NCBI GenBank assembly: GCA_965261065.1
Contig: OZ253444.1
Location: forward strand, 8,893,807-8,957,806
Source: JAKZVK01 sp965261065
GTDB lineage: Bacteria; Acidobacteriota; Terriglobia; Bryobacterales; UBA6623
Reading direction: 5' to 3'
DNA length: 64,000 nt
In this document: in pieces, positions 10,692 to 19,056 of the stretch
How the letters are laid out: each line of letters begins with the position of its first letter
Position numbering within the stretch: the stretch's first letter is position 1
Notes under the pieces: model-generated
Seen by the model: the letters and a program-made list of their open reading frames with translations, nothing else
What the model was told of the DNA's origin: nothing
The model's database searches: none
Translations under genes and position numbers: made by a program

Positions 10692-10838
10692 CGTTGAAGC
10701 CACGATGCCGTGGCGGCGGCAATCGTCGATTGTATCAGTGGACAGGTTTCGGAGGCCCTGCTCGGTCCGGCCTACCCTGTGTTATGGTTTGGATCTTGTT
10801 CGCCGACCGGCGAACGGACCAAGGAGGATTCACGAAAG

Positions 10839-11291
10839 ATGGCTGAAAAGAAATCGAACAACCGGCGCCAAGCGATGATGGCGGTTGCGCTGGGCCTGGC
10901 GGGGGCCTCGACGGCAGAGGCCGCCGACGGGTGGACGCCGAAGAAAGAGAAGACGGCAGGTCCGTTGCGTTCTGGTCACCTGCTGTTCATGGGCGGGATC
11001 GGAGGGTGGTATCCGAGCCGACGGCCCGATGGGCCGGGCGACGTCCGCCAGCAGACAAAGGATGCCTTGACGATCATGAAGGAGTCGCTGGAGAAAGCGG
11101 GCTCTTCGATGGCCAATGTGCTCAAGGTACAGGTGTCGCTGGTCGACCCGGTGAACAACTGGGCGCCGATGACAGAGGAGTACAACAAGTTCTTCCCCGA
11201 CCCGCGGCCGGCGCGGAATTATTTTGGCGCAACAGGATTTCGGCGGCCGGGGCAGTTGCTGCAGATCGACTGCATCGCCTACGTGGATTGA
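10839..11291 (+). CDS. RidA-family protein with Tat-like signal
   Basis: 150 aa. AAGGAGG at 10821-10827 fixes the ATG at 10839. The N-terminus NNRRQAMMAVALGLAGASTAEA has a twin Arg and a hydrophobic stretch, suggesting export by the Tat system, whose genes are in this window. The RidA (YjgF/YER057c) fold follows, with FMGGIGGW, QTKDALTIMKESLEKAGSSM, VLKVQVSL and ARNYFGATG. Cytoplasmic RidA deaminates reactive enamines. An exported member is unusual, and the classical catalytic Arg region is altered, so its activity is uncertain. Confidence 0.8.
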   Translation: MAEKKSNNRRQAMMAVALGLAGASTAEAADGWTPKKEKTAGPLRSGHLLFMGGIGGWYPSRRPDGPGDVRQQTKDALTIMKESLEKAGSSMANVLKVQVSLVDPVNNWAPMTEEYNKFFPDPRPARNYFGATGFRRPGQLLQIDCIAYVD

Positions 11292-11342
11292 GCGGCGGAA
11301 CGGACCGTCTCAACTTGCCGGGAGATAGGTAACCGTCGGTAT

Positions 11343-11660
11343 TGACCGGGCACATGGGTAACACTTTATGCCAAGCACATAGGTAACACATGGACCATCG
11401 CCTTGCTATTCAAGGCTGGAGTTCGCCCCCGAACCTGTCAAGGCTCCCCTGTCGGCTCGCGGGCGCGAGGCCTTGACAGAACCGGGGCCGAACTCCTTTG
11501 GTTTCCTCCGCTTACCAAGGCGATGGCCCAGCCTAGCCTCGGCCGAAGAAAGCTTTGCCAGTGCCCTGATTCCACGAGAGTTAGCGCAGACTTCGCATCA
11601 GCCGGCCCGAAAAAGTGTTACCTATGTGCTTGGCATAAAGTGTTACCTATGACCCGGTCA
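11343..11660. mobile_element. MITE-like element with about 46-bp terminal inverted repeats
   Basis: The ends 11343-11389 and 11615-11660 are inverted repeats over 46-47 bp with one indel and few mismatches. Each arm holds two copies of an (A)TAGGTAACAC word in direct order, which looks like the ends of IS481-type elements (family guess from memory). The inside carries a second inverted repeat (11420-11445 with 11469-11494). No transposase fits in the 318 bp, so this is a non-autonomous or internally deleted element. It lies between ridA and rel. Confidence 0.75.
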
Positions 11661-11705
11661 GTTCAAAAGGCCGTTGGAGCAACTCAGCGGCTTGCGCCGG
11701 GGGCC

Positions 11706-13919
11706 CTACAGGCGGTGGCTGCGGGAAACGTCGTGGACGTCGGGGACGCGTCGCATGGACGCGACGATCCGGTCTAGCTGCTCGACGTCGTTGACGGCGA
11801 TGGTCATCTCGACCACGCCCGGACCCTTGGCCGTCGACGCGCGGCTCTCCACCCGCGAGATGTTGACATCCTCCTGCGTCAGGATGTTGGTCAGGTCGTT
11901 GAGCAAGCCCGGGCGGTCGTCAACGTGAATGGATAGCCGTGTCTGATAGGTGAGGTCGCGACTGCCGGCCCACTGGACGTCGATTCGCCGCTCGGCTTCA
12001 TACATCAAGTTCTCGACATTGGGACAGTTGCGGGAGTGGACCGCCACGCCCTTGCCGCGCGTCACGTAGCCGACGATCGGTTCGCCGCCGATGGGGTTGC
12101 AGCAGCGCGCCCGGTAGGCCATCACGTCATCGAGACCGGTCACGACCAGGGCGTCGCCTCTCGGGGCTTCGCGGGTGGCCGCTTTCCCCTCTGCCGCGGA
12201 CACCTGGGGGCGCGGAGCCTTGGCTACGCGGACCTCATCGGGAAGCAGTTTGCCCAGCACCTGCCGCGCCGAAAAGCGTCCATAGCCGAGCCCGGCGTAG
12301 AGGTCCGAGGGGCGCGGGCAGCCGTAGTCTCGGCAGGTCTTCTCCATGGACTCGCGGGTCGCCTTCTTGAGCGAGACGCTGAAACGCCGGGCCTCCTTTT
12401 CAAGCAGTTTTTGGCCGATCTCCTCGGCCTTCTGCCTGCGATAAACGTTCAACCAGTGCTTGATCTTGCTGCGCGCTCGTGACGTCTTGACGATATTGAG
12501 CCAGTCGCTGCTCGGGGCGTGCCCCGACTGCGTGAGGATCTCGATGATGTCGCCGTTGCGGAGCTGCTGCTTAAGAGGGACGATGCGACCGTTGCGCTTC
12601 GCGCCGACACAGCGATGTCCGACCTCGGTATGAATCGCGTAGGCGAAATCCACCGGGGTCGCCCCCCGGGGTAGAACGATGAGTCGGCCCTTGGGCGTGA
12701 AGACGTACACCTCCTCGGGGTAGAGGTCCAGCTTGAGCGCCGCGAGGAAATCGCTGGGGTCCTTGACCTCCCGCTGCCAGTCGACCAATTGGCGCAGCCA
12801 GGCGACGTGCCCGTCCTCGGCGTGCGCGCCTTGGCACCCCTCCTTGTACTTCCAGTGCGCACAAATGCCTTCCTCGGCCATACGATGCATTTCTTCGGAT
12901 CGGATCTGGAACTCGAAAGTCTGCCCTTGATCGGTAATGACGGAAGTGTGCAGGGACTGGTAGAGGTTGGGGCGCGGCATCGCGATGAAGTCTTTGATGC
13001 GCCCGGGTACCGGCCGCCAGGAGCTGTGGATCACACCCAGGACGGCGTAGCAGTTCCGAACCGAGTCGGTGATGACACGTAAGGCCAGCAGGTCGTACAC
13101 CTGGTCGAGCGAGATCCGTTGGCGTCCGAGTTTCTCGTGGATCGAGAAAGCCCGCTTGACACGTCCCTCGATGCGCGCCGGGATGCCGGCCTCGACGAGC
13201 TTGTCCGTCATGATCTCTCGGACATGATCGAGAAACTCTTGACTGGCCTCGCGGCGGGATTCGAGCTGTCCGCTGATCTCTTCGAAGGCTTGCGGCTCCA
13301 GGTAGCGGAAGGCCAGATTCTCCAACTCGCCGCGAACCTTGCCCATCCCGAGCCTGAGTGCGATGGGAGCGTAGATCTCTGACGTCTCGCGGGCGATCTG
13401 GTGCTGCTTCTCCTCCGGTAGGTGGTAGAGCGTCCGCATGTTGTGCAGCCGGTCCGACAACTTGACCAAAATGACGCGGATGTCCTTGACCATCGCCAGC
13501 AGCATCTTGCGGAAGGTCTCCGCCTGACGGGCTTCCGATGAAGAGTAATCGATGCGGCCCAGTTTGGTGACCCCGTCGACACACGCGGCGACATCGGGCC
13601 CAAAGTGCTTTTCGACTTCCGCGAGCGTTGTGCCCGTGTCCTCGATTACGTCGTGCAGCAGTCCGGTAATGACGCAAACCATATCCAGCCGCATGTCGGC
13701 CAACAGGCATGCGACCTCAAGCGGATGGGTGATGTAAGGCTCGCCGGAGCGGCGCTTCTGCGACCCGTGATGCTCGCAGGCGAAAGCAAAGGCCCGGCGT
13801 AGCGCGTCGTAGTCGTCACTCGGCCGGGACTGGCGGAGCTTCTGTTCGAGAATCTGGAAGCGCTGGGAGACGGGGTCTCCGCTGGGTGAGATATCGGCGG
13901 TGACAGGTAGGCTGGACAT
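11706..13919 (-). CDS. Bifunctional (p)ppGpp synthetase/hydrolase Rel (RelA/SpoT homologue)
   Basis: 737 aa from the ATG at 13919. A longer start at 13994 would fall inside the preceding terminator hairpin, so it is rejected. Domains in order: HD hydrolase (HHGSQKRRSGEPYITHP, GLLHDVIEDTG), synthetase (YDLLALRVI, GRIKDFIAMP, LYQSLHT, EFQIRSEEMH), TGS (VYVFTPKGRLIVLPRGATPVD), a zinc-finger-like region (RARCCNPIGGEPIVGY) and a C-terminal ACT domain (IHVDDRPGLLNDLTNIL). The RIKD charge motif in the synthetase is of the RxKD type found in bifunctional Rel rather than the ExDD type of RelA. It makes and degrades the stringent-response alarmone. It follows the TPR lipoprotein gene after a terminator, so it probably has its own promoter. 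Confidence 0.95.
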   Translation of the reverse strand: MSSLPVTADISPSGDPVSQRFQILEQKLRQSRPSDDYDALRRAFAFACEHHGSQKRRSGEPYITHPLEVACLLADMRLDMVCVITGLLHDVIEDTGTTLAEVEKHFGPDVAACVDGVTKLGRIDYSSSEARQAETFRKMLLAMVKDIRVILVKLSDRLHNMRTLYHLPEEKQHQIARETSEIYAPIALRLGMGKVRGELENLAFRYLEPQAFEEISGQLESRREASQEFLDHVREIMTDKLVEAGIPARIEGRVKRAFSIHEKLGRQRISLDQVYDLLALRVITDSVRNCYAVLGVIHSSWRPVPGRIKDFIAMPRPNLYQSLHTSVITDQGQTFEFQIRSEEMHRMAEEGICAHWKYKEGCQGAHAEDGHVAWLRQLVDWQREVKDPSDFLAALKLDLYPEEVYVFTPKGRLIVLPRGATPVDFAYAIHTEVGHRCVGAKRNGRIVPLKQQLRNGDIIEILTQSGHAPSSDWLNIVKTSRARSKIKHWLNVYRRQKAEEIGQKLLEKEARRFSVSLKKATRESMEKTCRDYGCPRPSDLYAGLGYGRFSARQVLGKLLPDEVRVAKAPRPQVSAAEGKAATREAPRGDALVVTGLDDVMAYRARCCNPIGGEPIVGYVTRGKGVAVHSRNCPNVENLMYEAERRIDVQWAGSRDLTYQTRLSIHVDDRPGLLNDLTNILTQEDVNISRVESRASTAKGPGVVEMTIAVNDVEQLDRIVASMRRVPDVHDVSRSHRL

Positions 13920-13971
13920 GGAATCCGCCAAGGGGGAACCCGCCGAGGGACGTTCCGGATGCCCGGAAAGC

Positions 13972-14014
13972 AAAAAGCCCTGAGGGCGGGCCATAACCGG
14001 CGCGCCTCAGGGCT
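13972..14014 (-). terminator. Intrinsic terminator after the TPR lipoprotein gene
   Basis: On the minus strand an AGCCCTGAG stem pairs with CTCAGGGCT around a GC-rich loop and is followed by TTTTTG. It lies 21 bp past the stop of the TPR gene and ends the tonB-exbBD transcription unit before rel. Confidence 0.85.
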
Positions 14015-14034
14015 CATTATAAGATGGCTGCGAT

Positions 14035-14841
14035 CTAGAACGCTTCCTCGAGATCATCTTGGGCCTTACGTTTGCTGGCCTCGAGGCTCTTCATCGCCCA
14101 ATCGTTCGCGGCCGCGATGTCTTGTTCGTAGGCTTCGGTGGTCTCGGAGAGGTCCGCGCGCTCACGATACAGAAGGTTCACGTAGGCCATGGCATCGCTG
14201 TAGTCCGGATCGATCTCGACCGCCTTGGTGAGCACGTCCAGACCTTCTTCAATCAGCGGCGCAGTGGTTTCGGCCAGTTCCTCCCGGGCTTTCTGGTCCT
14301 TGATAGGACCCGGGTCCTCCGGAGCCATTCCTAAGCTGGCGCGAATTTCGAGACGGGGCTGGTAGCTTTCGGTCCAGTTGATGACACCGACCGTGTAGTA
14401 GGCCTCTTTGCTCTCGGGGTACTCCGCGATGACCTTGCGGTAGGCTTCCCTAGCCTTCTCGAAGTCCTTGATGTTGAAGTACACCGACGCGATGCTCGAC
14501 AACGCCAACTGATTGTTTGGGTCGCGATCGAGCACGTCCTGAAAGCCCTCGAGAGCTTGCTCCGCCACCCGCATGTTTTCGTCGGATTCTCCACCGGGAA
14601 TGATCTGCATCATGTAGCAATAGGCCCGATAGGAGCGGGCGTCGAGTAGCTCGGGGTCATGCTCAATCGCCTGGTCGAAAGATGCCACCGCTCCAACATA
14701 GTTCGCGGAGGCAAAGGCGCGGACGCCGTTGTTGAGCTCATTGCGAGCTTTGAGGTAGTTCACCTGGCTTTGGCAACCGATCAGCGCTACAGCCACTACG
14801 GGAACGACTGCGGACATCAGATTCCGAATCTTCTTCTCCAT
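14035..14841 (-). CDS. TPR-repeat lipoprotein
   Basis: 268 aa with a lipoprotein signal peptide ending in the lipobox LIGC (Cys near residue 23), followed by tandem TPR motifs (NYVGAVASFDQAIEHDPELLDA, FEKAREAYRKVIAEYPESKEA, GLDVLTKAVEIDPDYSDA). Such proteins scaffold periplasmic or outer-membrane complexes. It is the last gene of the tonB-exbB-exbD-exbD run, so it may help the TonB machine or an associated transporter. That role is inferred from position only. Confidence 0.85.
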   Translation of the reverse strand: MEKKIRNLMSAVVPVVAVALIGCQSQVNYLKARNELNNGVRAFASANYVGAVASFDQAIEHDPELLDARSYRAYCYMMQIIPGGESDENMRVAEQALEGFQDVLDRDPNNQLALSSIASVYFNIKDFEKAREAYRKVIAEYPESKEAYYTVGVINWTESYQPRLEIRASLGMAPEDPGPIKDQKAREELAETTAPLIEEGLDVLTKAVEIDPDYSDAMAYVNLLYRERADLSETTEAYEQDIAAANDWAMKSLEASKRKAQDDLEEAF

Positions 14842-14914
14842 CTTTCTTTCTCCGTTGGTTGGGGAGGCGACCGAGTCGTCCGAAGCGCCACCCGCCGCAG
14901 CCCCCCCCTCTGAA

Positions 14915-15343
14915 TTAGCCGCCGTCTTCGAGATTCTCGGTCAGCAAGCCAACCTTGTCAACTCCCGCCCCTTTGGCGATGTCGATGACCTCCGCCACCT
15001 CGATAAAGTCCAACGACGGAGCGCCGCGAACAAACATGACACGCTCTGCCCTCGTCTTGAATATGTCGTTCAACCGGTCGCCGAGCACGTCTTTCCCCGT
15101 GGGATCACGGTTGATGAGAATGCTCTTATCGGCATTGACCGAAACGACTACCGTCCTGTTGTTGCTCTCCGGCTGCGGCTCCGCATCCGGGTTTGGCTGG
15201 GGCACCAAGGCTTCCAATCCCTTGGGGGTCAGAGGCGTAATCACCATGAAGATAATCAACAACACCAAAAGCACATCAATCATCGGCGTCATGTTGATGG
15301 TAACAATCGGGCCGCCAGCGCCGCCGCCCACGTTCATTGACAT
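14915..15343 (-). CDS. exbD: ExbD/TolR-family biopolymer transport protein (second copy)
   Basis: 142 aa with one N-terminal membrane segment (MIDVLLVLLIIFMVITPL) carrying the essential Asp of ITINMTPMIDV, then a periplasmic domain (VVVSVNADKSILINRD, VMFVRGAPSLDFIEVAEVIDIAKGAGVDKVGLLTE). ExbD/TolR subunits sit in the ExbB pentamer and use the proton gradient to energise TonB. Two adjacent exbD genes of different sequence suggest a heterodimeric or two-purpose motor. Confidence 0.93.
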   Translation of the reverse strand: MSMNVGGGAGGPIVTINMTPMIDVLLVLLIIFMVITPLTPKGLEALVPQPNPDAEPQPESNNRTVVVSVNADKSILINRDPTGKDVLGDRLNDIFKTRAERVMFVRGAPSLDFIEVAEVIDIAKGAGVDKVGLLTENLEDGG

Positions 15344-15423
15344 AGTAAGTGTCCTCCTCCTCCAGCTTCCTCGATGCTATCCTGCCGCAGTCCGCAGGCC
15401 GGCCCGCAGGACCTGCTACTACC

Positions 15424-15867
15424 TTACTGCGGAGTGACAAGCCCCGTTCGCTCCTCTAGCTTCTCCGTGATGAGCCCGACCTGATCGCAGCCCGCGGAAC
15501 GAAGAATATTGACCACTTCGACAACTCGCTCGTAGCGCGCACGCTGGTCGCTCTTGACATAGACGGTCTTGTCAAGCCGATTGGCCAACACCTCCTTCGC
15601 TTGGGCGCCTAACTCGCTAGCCTCGATCTTCGTACGCCCCAAGAAGACATTGCCGTCCCGAGTGACGGCCACAACCAGGGCGTCTTCCCGGTCGGCTTCA
15701 TCCATGGCGATATGGTTCCGGGTACGGACCATGTCGACGCTCACGCCTTTGCTAAGCATGGGCGTGATGACCATGAAGATGATCAACAGAACCAACATCA
15801 CGTCGACCATCGGAGTCACGTTGATGTCGACGATCGCCTTTTTTTCAGTTTTGAGGCGCCTAGCCAT
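15424..15867 (-). CDS. exbD: ExbD/TolR-family biopolymer transport protein (first copy)
   Basis: 147 aa. The N-terminal helix DINVTPMVDVMLVLLIIFMVITPM has the conserved proton-carrying Asp. The periplasmic part (VVAVTRDGNVFLGRTKIE, VYVKSDQRARYERVVEVVNILRSAGCDQVGLITEK) is of usual length. It follows exbB after 127 bp that contain a long homopolymer tract, and precedes the second exbD by 80 bp. Confidence 0.93.
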   Translation of the reverse strand: MARRLKTEKKAIVDINVTPMVDVMLVLLIIFMVITPMLSKGVSVDMVRTRNHIAMDEADREDALVVAVTRDGNVFLGRTKIEASELGAQAKEVLANRLDKTVYVKSDQRARYERVVEVVNILRSAGCDQVGLITEKLEERTGLVTPQ

Positions 15868-15960
15868 AGATCACTCCTTCGCTTGTTCCGACGCTAGCGG
15901 ATGTAGCCGTTGTCTGGCGCTTTGGGGTCCGGCCGCCCCTTGTTTCGAGAGCGGCACAGT

Positions 15961-15985
15961 CCCCCCCCCCCCCCCCCAAAAAAAA
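15961..15985. repeat. Homopolymer tract C17-A8 between exbB and exbD
   Basis: Seventeen C are followed by eight A on the plus strand, so the mRNA (minus strand) would carry U8 then G17 starting about 10 nt after the exbB stop. A weak stem overlaps the exbB end just before it. Such tracts are prone to slippage and to base-calling error. Confidence 0.9.
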
Positions 15986-15994
15986 CGGTCTCGA

Positions 15995-16723
15995 TCAGCC
16001 CGCGGCTGCTTTTTGGGTTTTCTTCAAGAAGTAGTCGATCAACTCTGAGCTGGAGTTATCCATCTCGACATCGAATGCCTCCACCTTCGAATTGAAGTAG
16101 TTGAACATCCACACGGCAGGGATGGCAACGAACAGACCGATGGCAGTTGCGACGAGAGCCTCGGAGATGCCGCCGGCCACCGCCCCCAGGCCCGTGGACT
16201 TCTCGGACGAAATACCTTCGAAGGCGTTAATGATGCCTATAACGGTGCCGAACAACCCGACGAACGGGGCGGTCGAACCGATCGTAGCCAGACCACTCAA
16301 GCCGCGGTTTAACTCGGCGTGAACGATGGCTTGCGAACGCTCGAGAGCTCTTTGCGACGACGCAATGGTCTCGCCCGGGATCTCGGTGCTCATCTGATGG
16401 GCGGTGAATTCCTGCAGACCCGCCACTACGACCTTGGCAAGATGGCTCTTCTTATACCGCTCGGAGACCTTGACAGCCTCTTCGAGCTTGCCTTCACGCA
16501 ACGCGCCGGCCACGGCGGGAGCATACTGCCGCGACTGCTTGCGGGCCGCATTGAAGGCGATCCAACGATCGATCATGACGCCGATGGACCAAGCCGACAT
16601 CAGGAACATGATGATGACGACCGCGCGGGCGCCAAAACCCATCTGGTTCCACATCGAAATCATGTCGAAACCGACCTCTTGCTGAAGCAACACCATGCTC
16701 CATGCGGATAACTGAGTAAACAT
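15995..16723 (-). CDS. exbB: ExbB/TolQ/MotA-family proton channel
   Basis: 242 aa with three membrane segments: AVVIIMFLMSAWSIGVMIDR near residue 35, GLSGLATIGSTAPFVGLFGTVIGI near 140, and ALVATAIGLFVAIPAVWMFNYF near 190. The Thr/Pro-rich second and third helices form the channel of the TonB/Tol motor. It is encoded between tonB and the two exbD genes, with which it should form the inner-membrane complex. Confidence 0.94.
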   Translation of the reverse strand: MFTQLSAWSMVLLQQEVGFDMISMWNQMGFGARAVVIIMFLMSAWSIGVMIDRWIAFNAARKQSRQYAPAVAGALREGKLEEAVKVSERYKKSHLAKVVVAGLQEFTAHQMSTEIPGETIASSQRALERSQAIVHAELNRGLSGLATIGSTAPFVGLFGTVIGIINAFEGISSEKSTGLGAVAGGISEALVATAIGLFVAIPAVWMFNYFNSKVEAFDVEMDNSSSELIDYFLKKTQKAAAG

Positions 16724-16809
16724 CTGGAACGTCCTCCTGTTTTTTTCAATCTTTCGTTCGCGGACAGACTTGGCGCCTGTTCAGCGTTAGCCCAGCCGCC
16801 GAGATCTCT

Positions 16810-17562
16810 TCAGCCGGTGAGCTTGAAGATCACGTCAACCTGAGTGACCACTTCGACCGGCTCGCCGTTAAGCAAGGTCGGCTTGTACCGCCACTGCTTT
16901 ACCGCTTCGAGAGCGGCGGGGACCAACAGCGGGTGACCGCCGCTCACCTCGAGCTTTTGAACCGTGCCGTCACGCGCGATGATCGCCGTCAACTTAACGG
17001 TTCCCTGGATCCGCGCCTGGCGGGCCAGGGCCGGATAGACAGGATTCACCCTCTTAGCGATCCGCGCTTTCTGCACGCTGCCGCCCACGCGAATTCGTTT
17101 CGGTGTCGCCTTGACTTTCTTCACCGGCGGGGGAGGCGGAGGCGGGGCCACAATGGGGTTGTTGGAGATGATGCCTCCAATGACTCCACCGAGGCTTCCT
17201 CCAATGCTGCCTCCCGCTACACCGCCTACGACGCCCGCGATGCCGGCGGCGGGGGGGATGTCCTGTTCCTCGATGATCGCTACCTTGTCAGGGATCGCCT
17301 TCGGCTGGGTCAACTGCCCGGCATCGAACTCCTTGATTATCTTCTTCATCACTATCTCCGACGGCGGCGGAGGCGGTGGCGGTGGCGGTGGCGGCGCCAC
17401 CAAGAAGGTCATGAGTTCCGTCGCCGGCAACTCGTAGTATTGCAGCAACGGATACAGCAGAAGCCCTACAACGAAGATGGCCTGTAGGGTGAACGAGACC
17501 GCCACTGCCCAGGGCGTCTTCGTCTTTCCGATGCTGAGTTCCATTAGGCTTTGTTCAAACAT
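16810..17562 (-). CDS. tonB: TonB-family energy transducer
   Basis: 250 aa. An N-terminal membrane anchor (WAVAVSFTLQAIFVVGLLLYPLL) is followed by a run of twelve prolines, a Gly-rich stretch (GVVGGVAGGSIGGSLGG), a second proline run, and a C-terminal TonB domain (RVNPVYPALARQARIQGTVKL, VEVSGGHPLLVPAALEAVKQWRYKP). It spans the periplasm and passes energy from ExbBD to outer-membrane receptors. It is the first gene of the tonB-exbB-exbD-exbD-TPR unit and follows secF after 117 bp. Confidence 0.93.
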   Translation of the reverse strand: MFEQSLMELSIGKTKTPWAVAVSFTLQAIFVVGLLLYPLLQYYELPATELMTFLVAPPPPPPPPPPPSEIVMKKIIKEFDAGQLTQPKAIPDKVAIIEEQDIPPAAGIAGVVGGVAGGSIGGSLGGVIGGIISNNPIVAPPPPPPPVKKVKATPKRIRVGGSVQKARIAKRVNPVYPALARQARIQGTVKLTAIIARDGTVQKLEVSGGHPLLVPAALEAVKQWRYKPTLLNGEPVEVVTQVDVIFKLTG

Positions 17563-17679
17563 GGTCGTGGCTCCTTTTTGCTCGTTTGTCTCAATACGTT
17601 CTCGCTACAACCGTCCAGACGATCTCACTGGCCTATCCTATTCGTTCACGCTCCGAAACGCAACACCCCTGCGCCGGGC

Positions 17680-18855
17680 TCAACGGCGGCGGCCTCGCCT
17701 TCCTCCCCGCGCCGCCGCCACGCCCTGCCACCATAGCAGGATCGGGCTGGCCACGAACACCGAGGAGTAGGTACCAATCAAGACTCCCACGACCAGCGCG
17801 AACGAGAAGCCTCTGAGTACTTCGCCGCCAAAGACGAACAGGCACAGCACGGCGACCAGCGTCAGCCCGGACGTCAGCACGGTCCGTCCCAGTGTTTGGT
17901 TCACACTCAAGTTCAGCAAGTCCTCCAGCGACCGCCGCCGGCTCAACTTGCGGTTCTCTCTCACGCGGTCAAAGATCACGATCGTATCGTTCATCGAGTA
18001 TCCGACCAAGGTGAGGAACGCGGCAATGACCGTGAGCTCAATCTCGCGGTCGAACAACGAGAAAAAACCCACCGTGATCAGAACGTCATGAAAGACCGCC
18101 GCAACCGCCGCGATTCCGTAGATCCACTCGAAGCGGAACGCGATGTACAGCAGCATGCCGCCGAGCGCGAACAGAGTCGCCTTGAAGGCCTGCCACTGCA
18201 GGTCCGCGCTGATCTTCGGTCCGACAGATCCTCCACCTCGAATCGCAAACGCGCCGAGGTAAGCCTCCTCCTGGAGCGCCGCTATGATATCAGGATTGAC
18301 GCCCGGAACGGAAGTCACTTCTGAAAATTCCTTGACCAGCCCCGACTGGGGGGGCTGGTCGCGAAATGCGATCAAGGCGGCGGCGCCGTCCTCGACTTCT
18401 TCGGCCGTCAACGAGGACGCGGTCAGCTTCGCGTTCGCCCGCAGCCGCTCGATCAGTGGCTCAGCCGTGGTGTTGTTGAAATCAAGCTTGTTCGCTTCTC
18501 CGCCATAGAGCTCACGGAGCGTCTCGACGATGCGGTCTTTGCCTTCGGTCACCACTTCGTCCTCGGTGAGATCGAGATCGATCTTGAGCTCATGACTGTC
18601 GGGGCCCTCTTCGAAAGGCTGCAGCGTGGCCACCGCCAGGCCCTTGCCGGTGAGAGCCGCGCGGATCTCGTCGACGCGCGGCGCGTCCTTGAACTTGACA
18701 TAGACCAGCGTGCCGCCCTTGAAGTCGATTCCGACTCGCGGACCGCCTCTCATAACCAAGCTCGCCGCGCCCGCCACAAACAGCGCCAGCGACAACGCAA
18801 AAAACTTCTTGCGATGACCCAGGAAGTCAATGTTCGTCGCCTTGAAAAGCTCCAT
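17680..18855 (-). CDS. secF: Protein-export membrane protein SecF
   Basis: 391 aa, somewhat longer than usual because of an enlarged periplasmic loop (TLQPFEEGPDSHELKIDLDLTEDE and following). Family marks are the first helix with RVGIDFKGGTLV, the GSVGPKIS motif before helix 2, and SMNDTIVIFDRVREN in the RND-like membrane domain. It works with SecD to pull secreted proteins through the Sec channel using the proton gradient. It follows secD in the same operon. Confidence 0.96.
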   Translation of the reverse strand: MELFKATNIDFLGHRKKFFALSLALFVAGAASLVMRGGPRVGIDFKGGTLVYVKFKDAPRVDEIRAALTGKGLAVATLQPFEEGPDSHELKIDLDLTEDEVVTEGKDRIVETLRELYGGEANKLDFNNTTAEPLIERLRANAKLTASSLTAEEVEDGAAALIAFRDQPPQSGLVKEFSEVTSVPGVNPDIIAALQEEAYLGAFAIRGGGSVGPKISADLQWQAFKATLFALGGMLLYIAFRFEWIYGIAAVAAVFHDVLITVGFFSLFDREIELTVIAAFLTLVGYSMNDTIVIFDRVRENRKLSRRRSLEDLLNLSVNQTLGRTVLTSGLTLVAVLCLFVFGGEVLRGFSFALVVGVLIGTYSSVFVASPILLWWQGVAAARGGRRGRRR

Positions 18856-19056
18856 GAAAACCCATGCGTCTCGGGCTCCGAAGGTCTAGACACCGCGGGA
18901 TGGTAAAAAGTTCCCGACCGGGCCCTGGCGACCTTCAAATGCCCCTATTTCGTCCGAGACTGACTCCTCTTTGTACTAGTACTTGTGTGTCCACCGGGGA
19001 TGCCCCGATACCGAAATTTCGGCGACGCCGCGGGCGGATACTGAGCGCGGGCGCCA

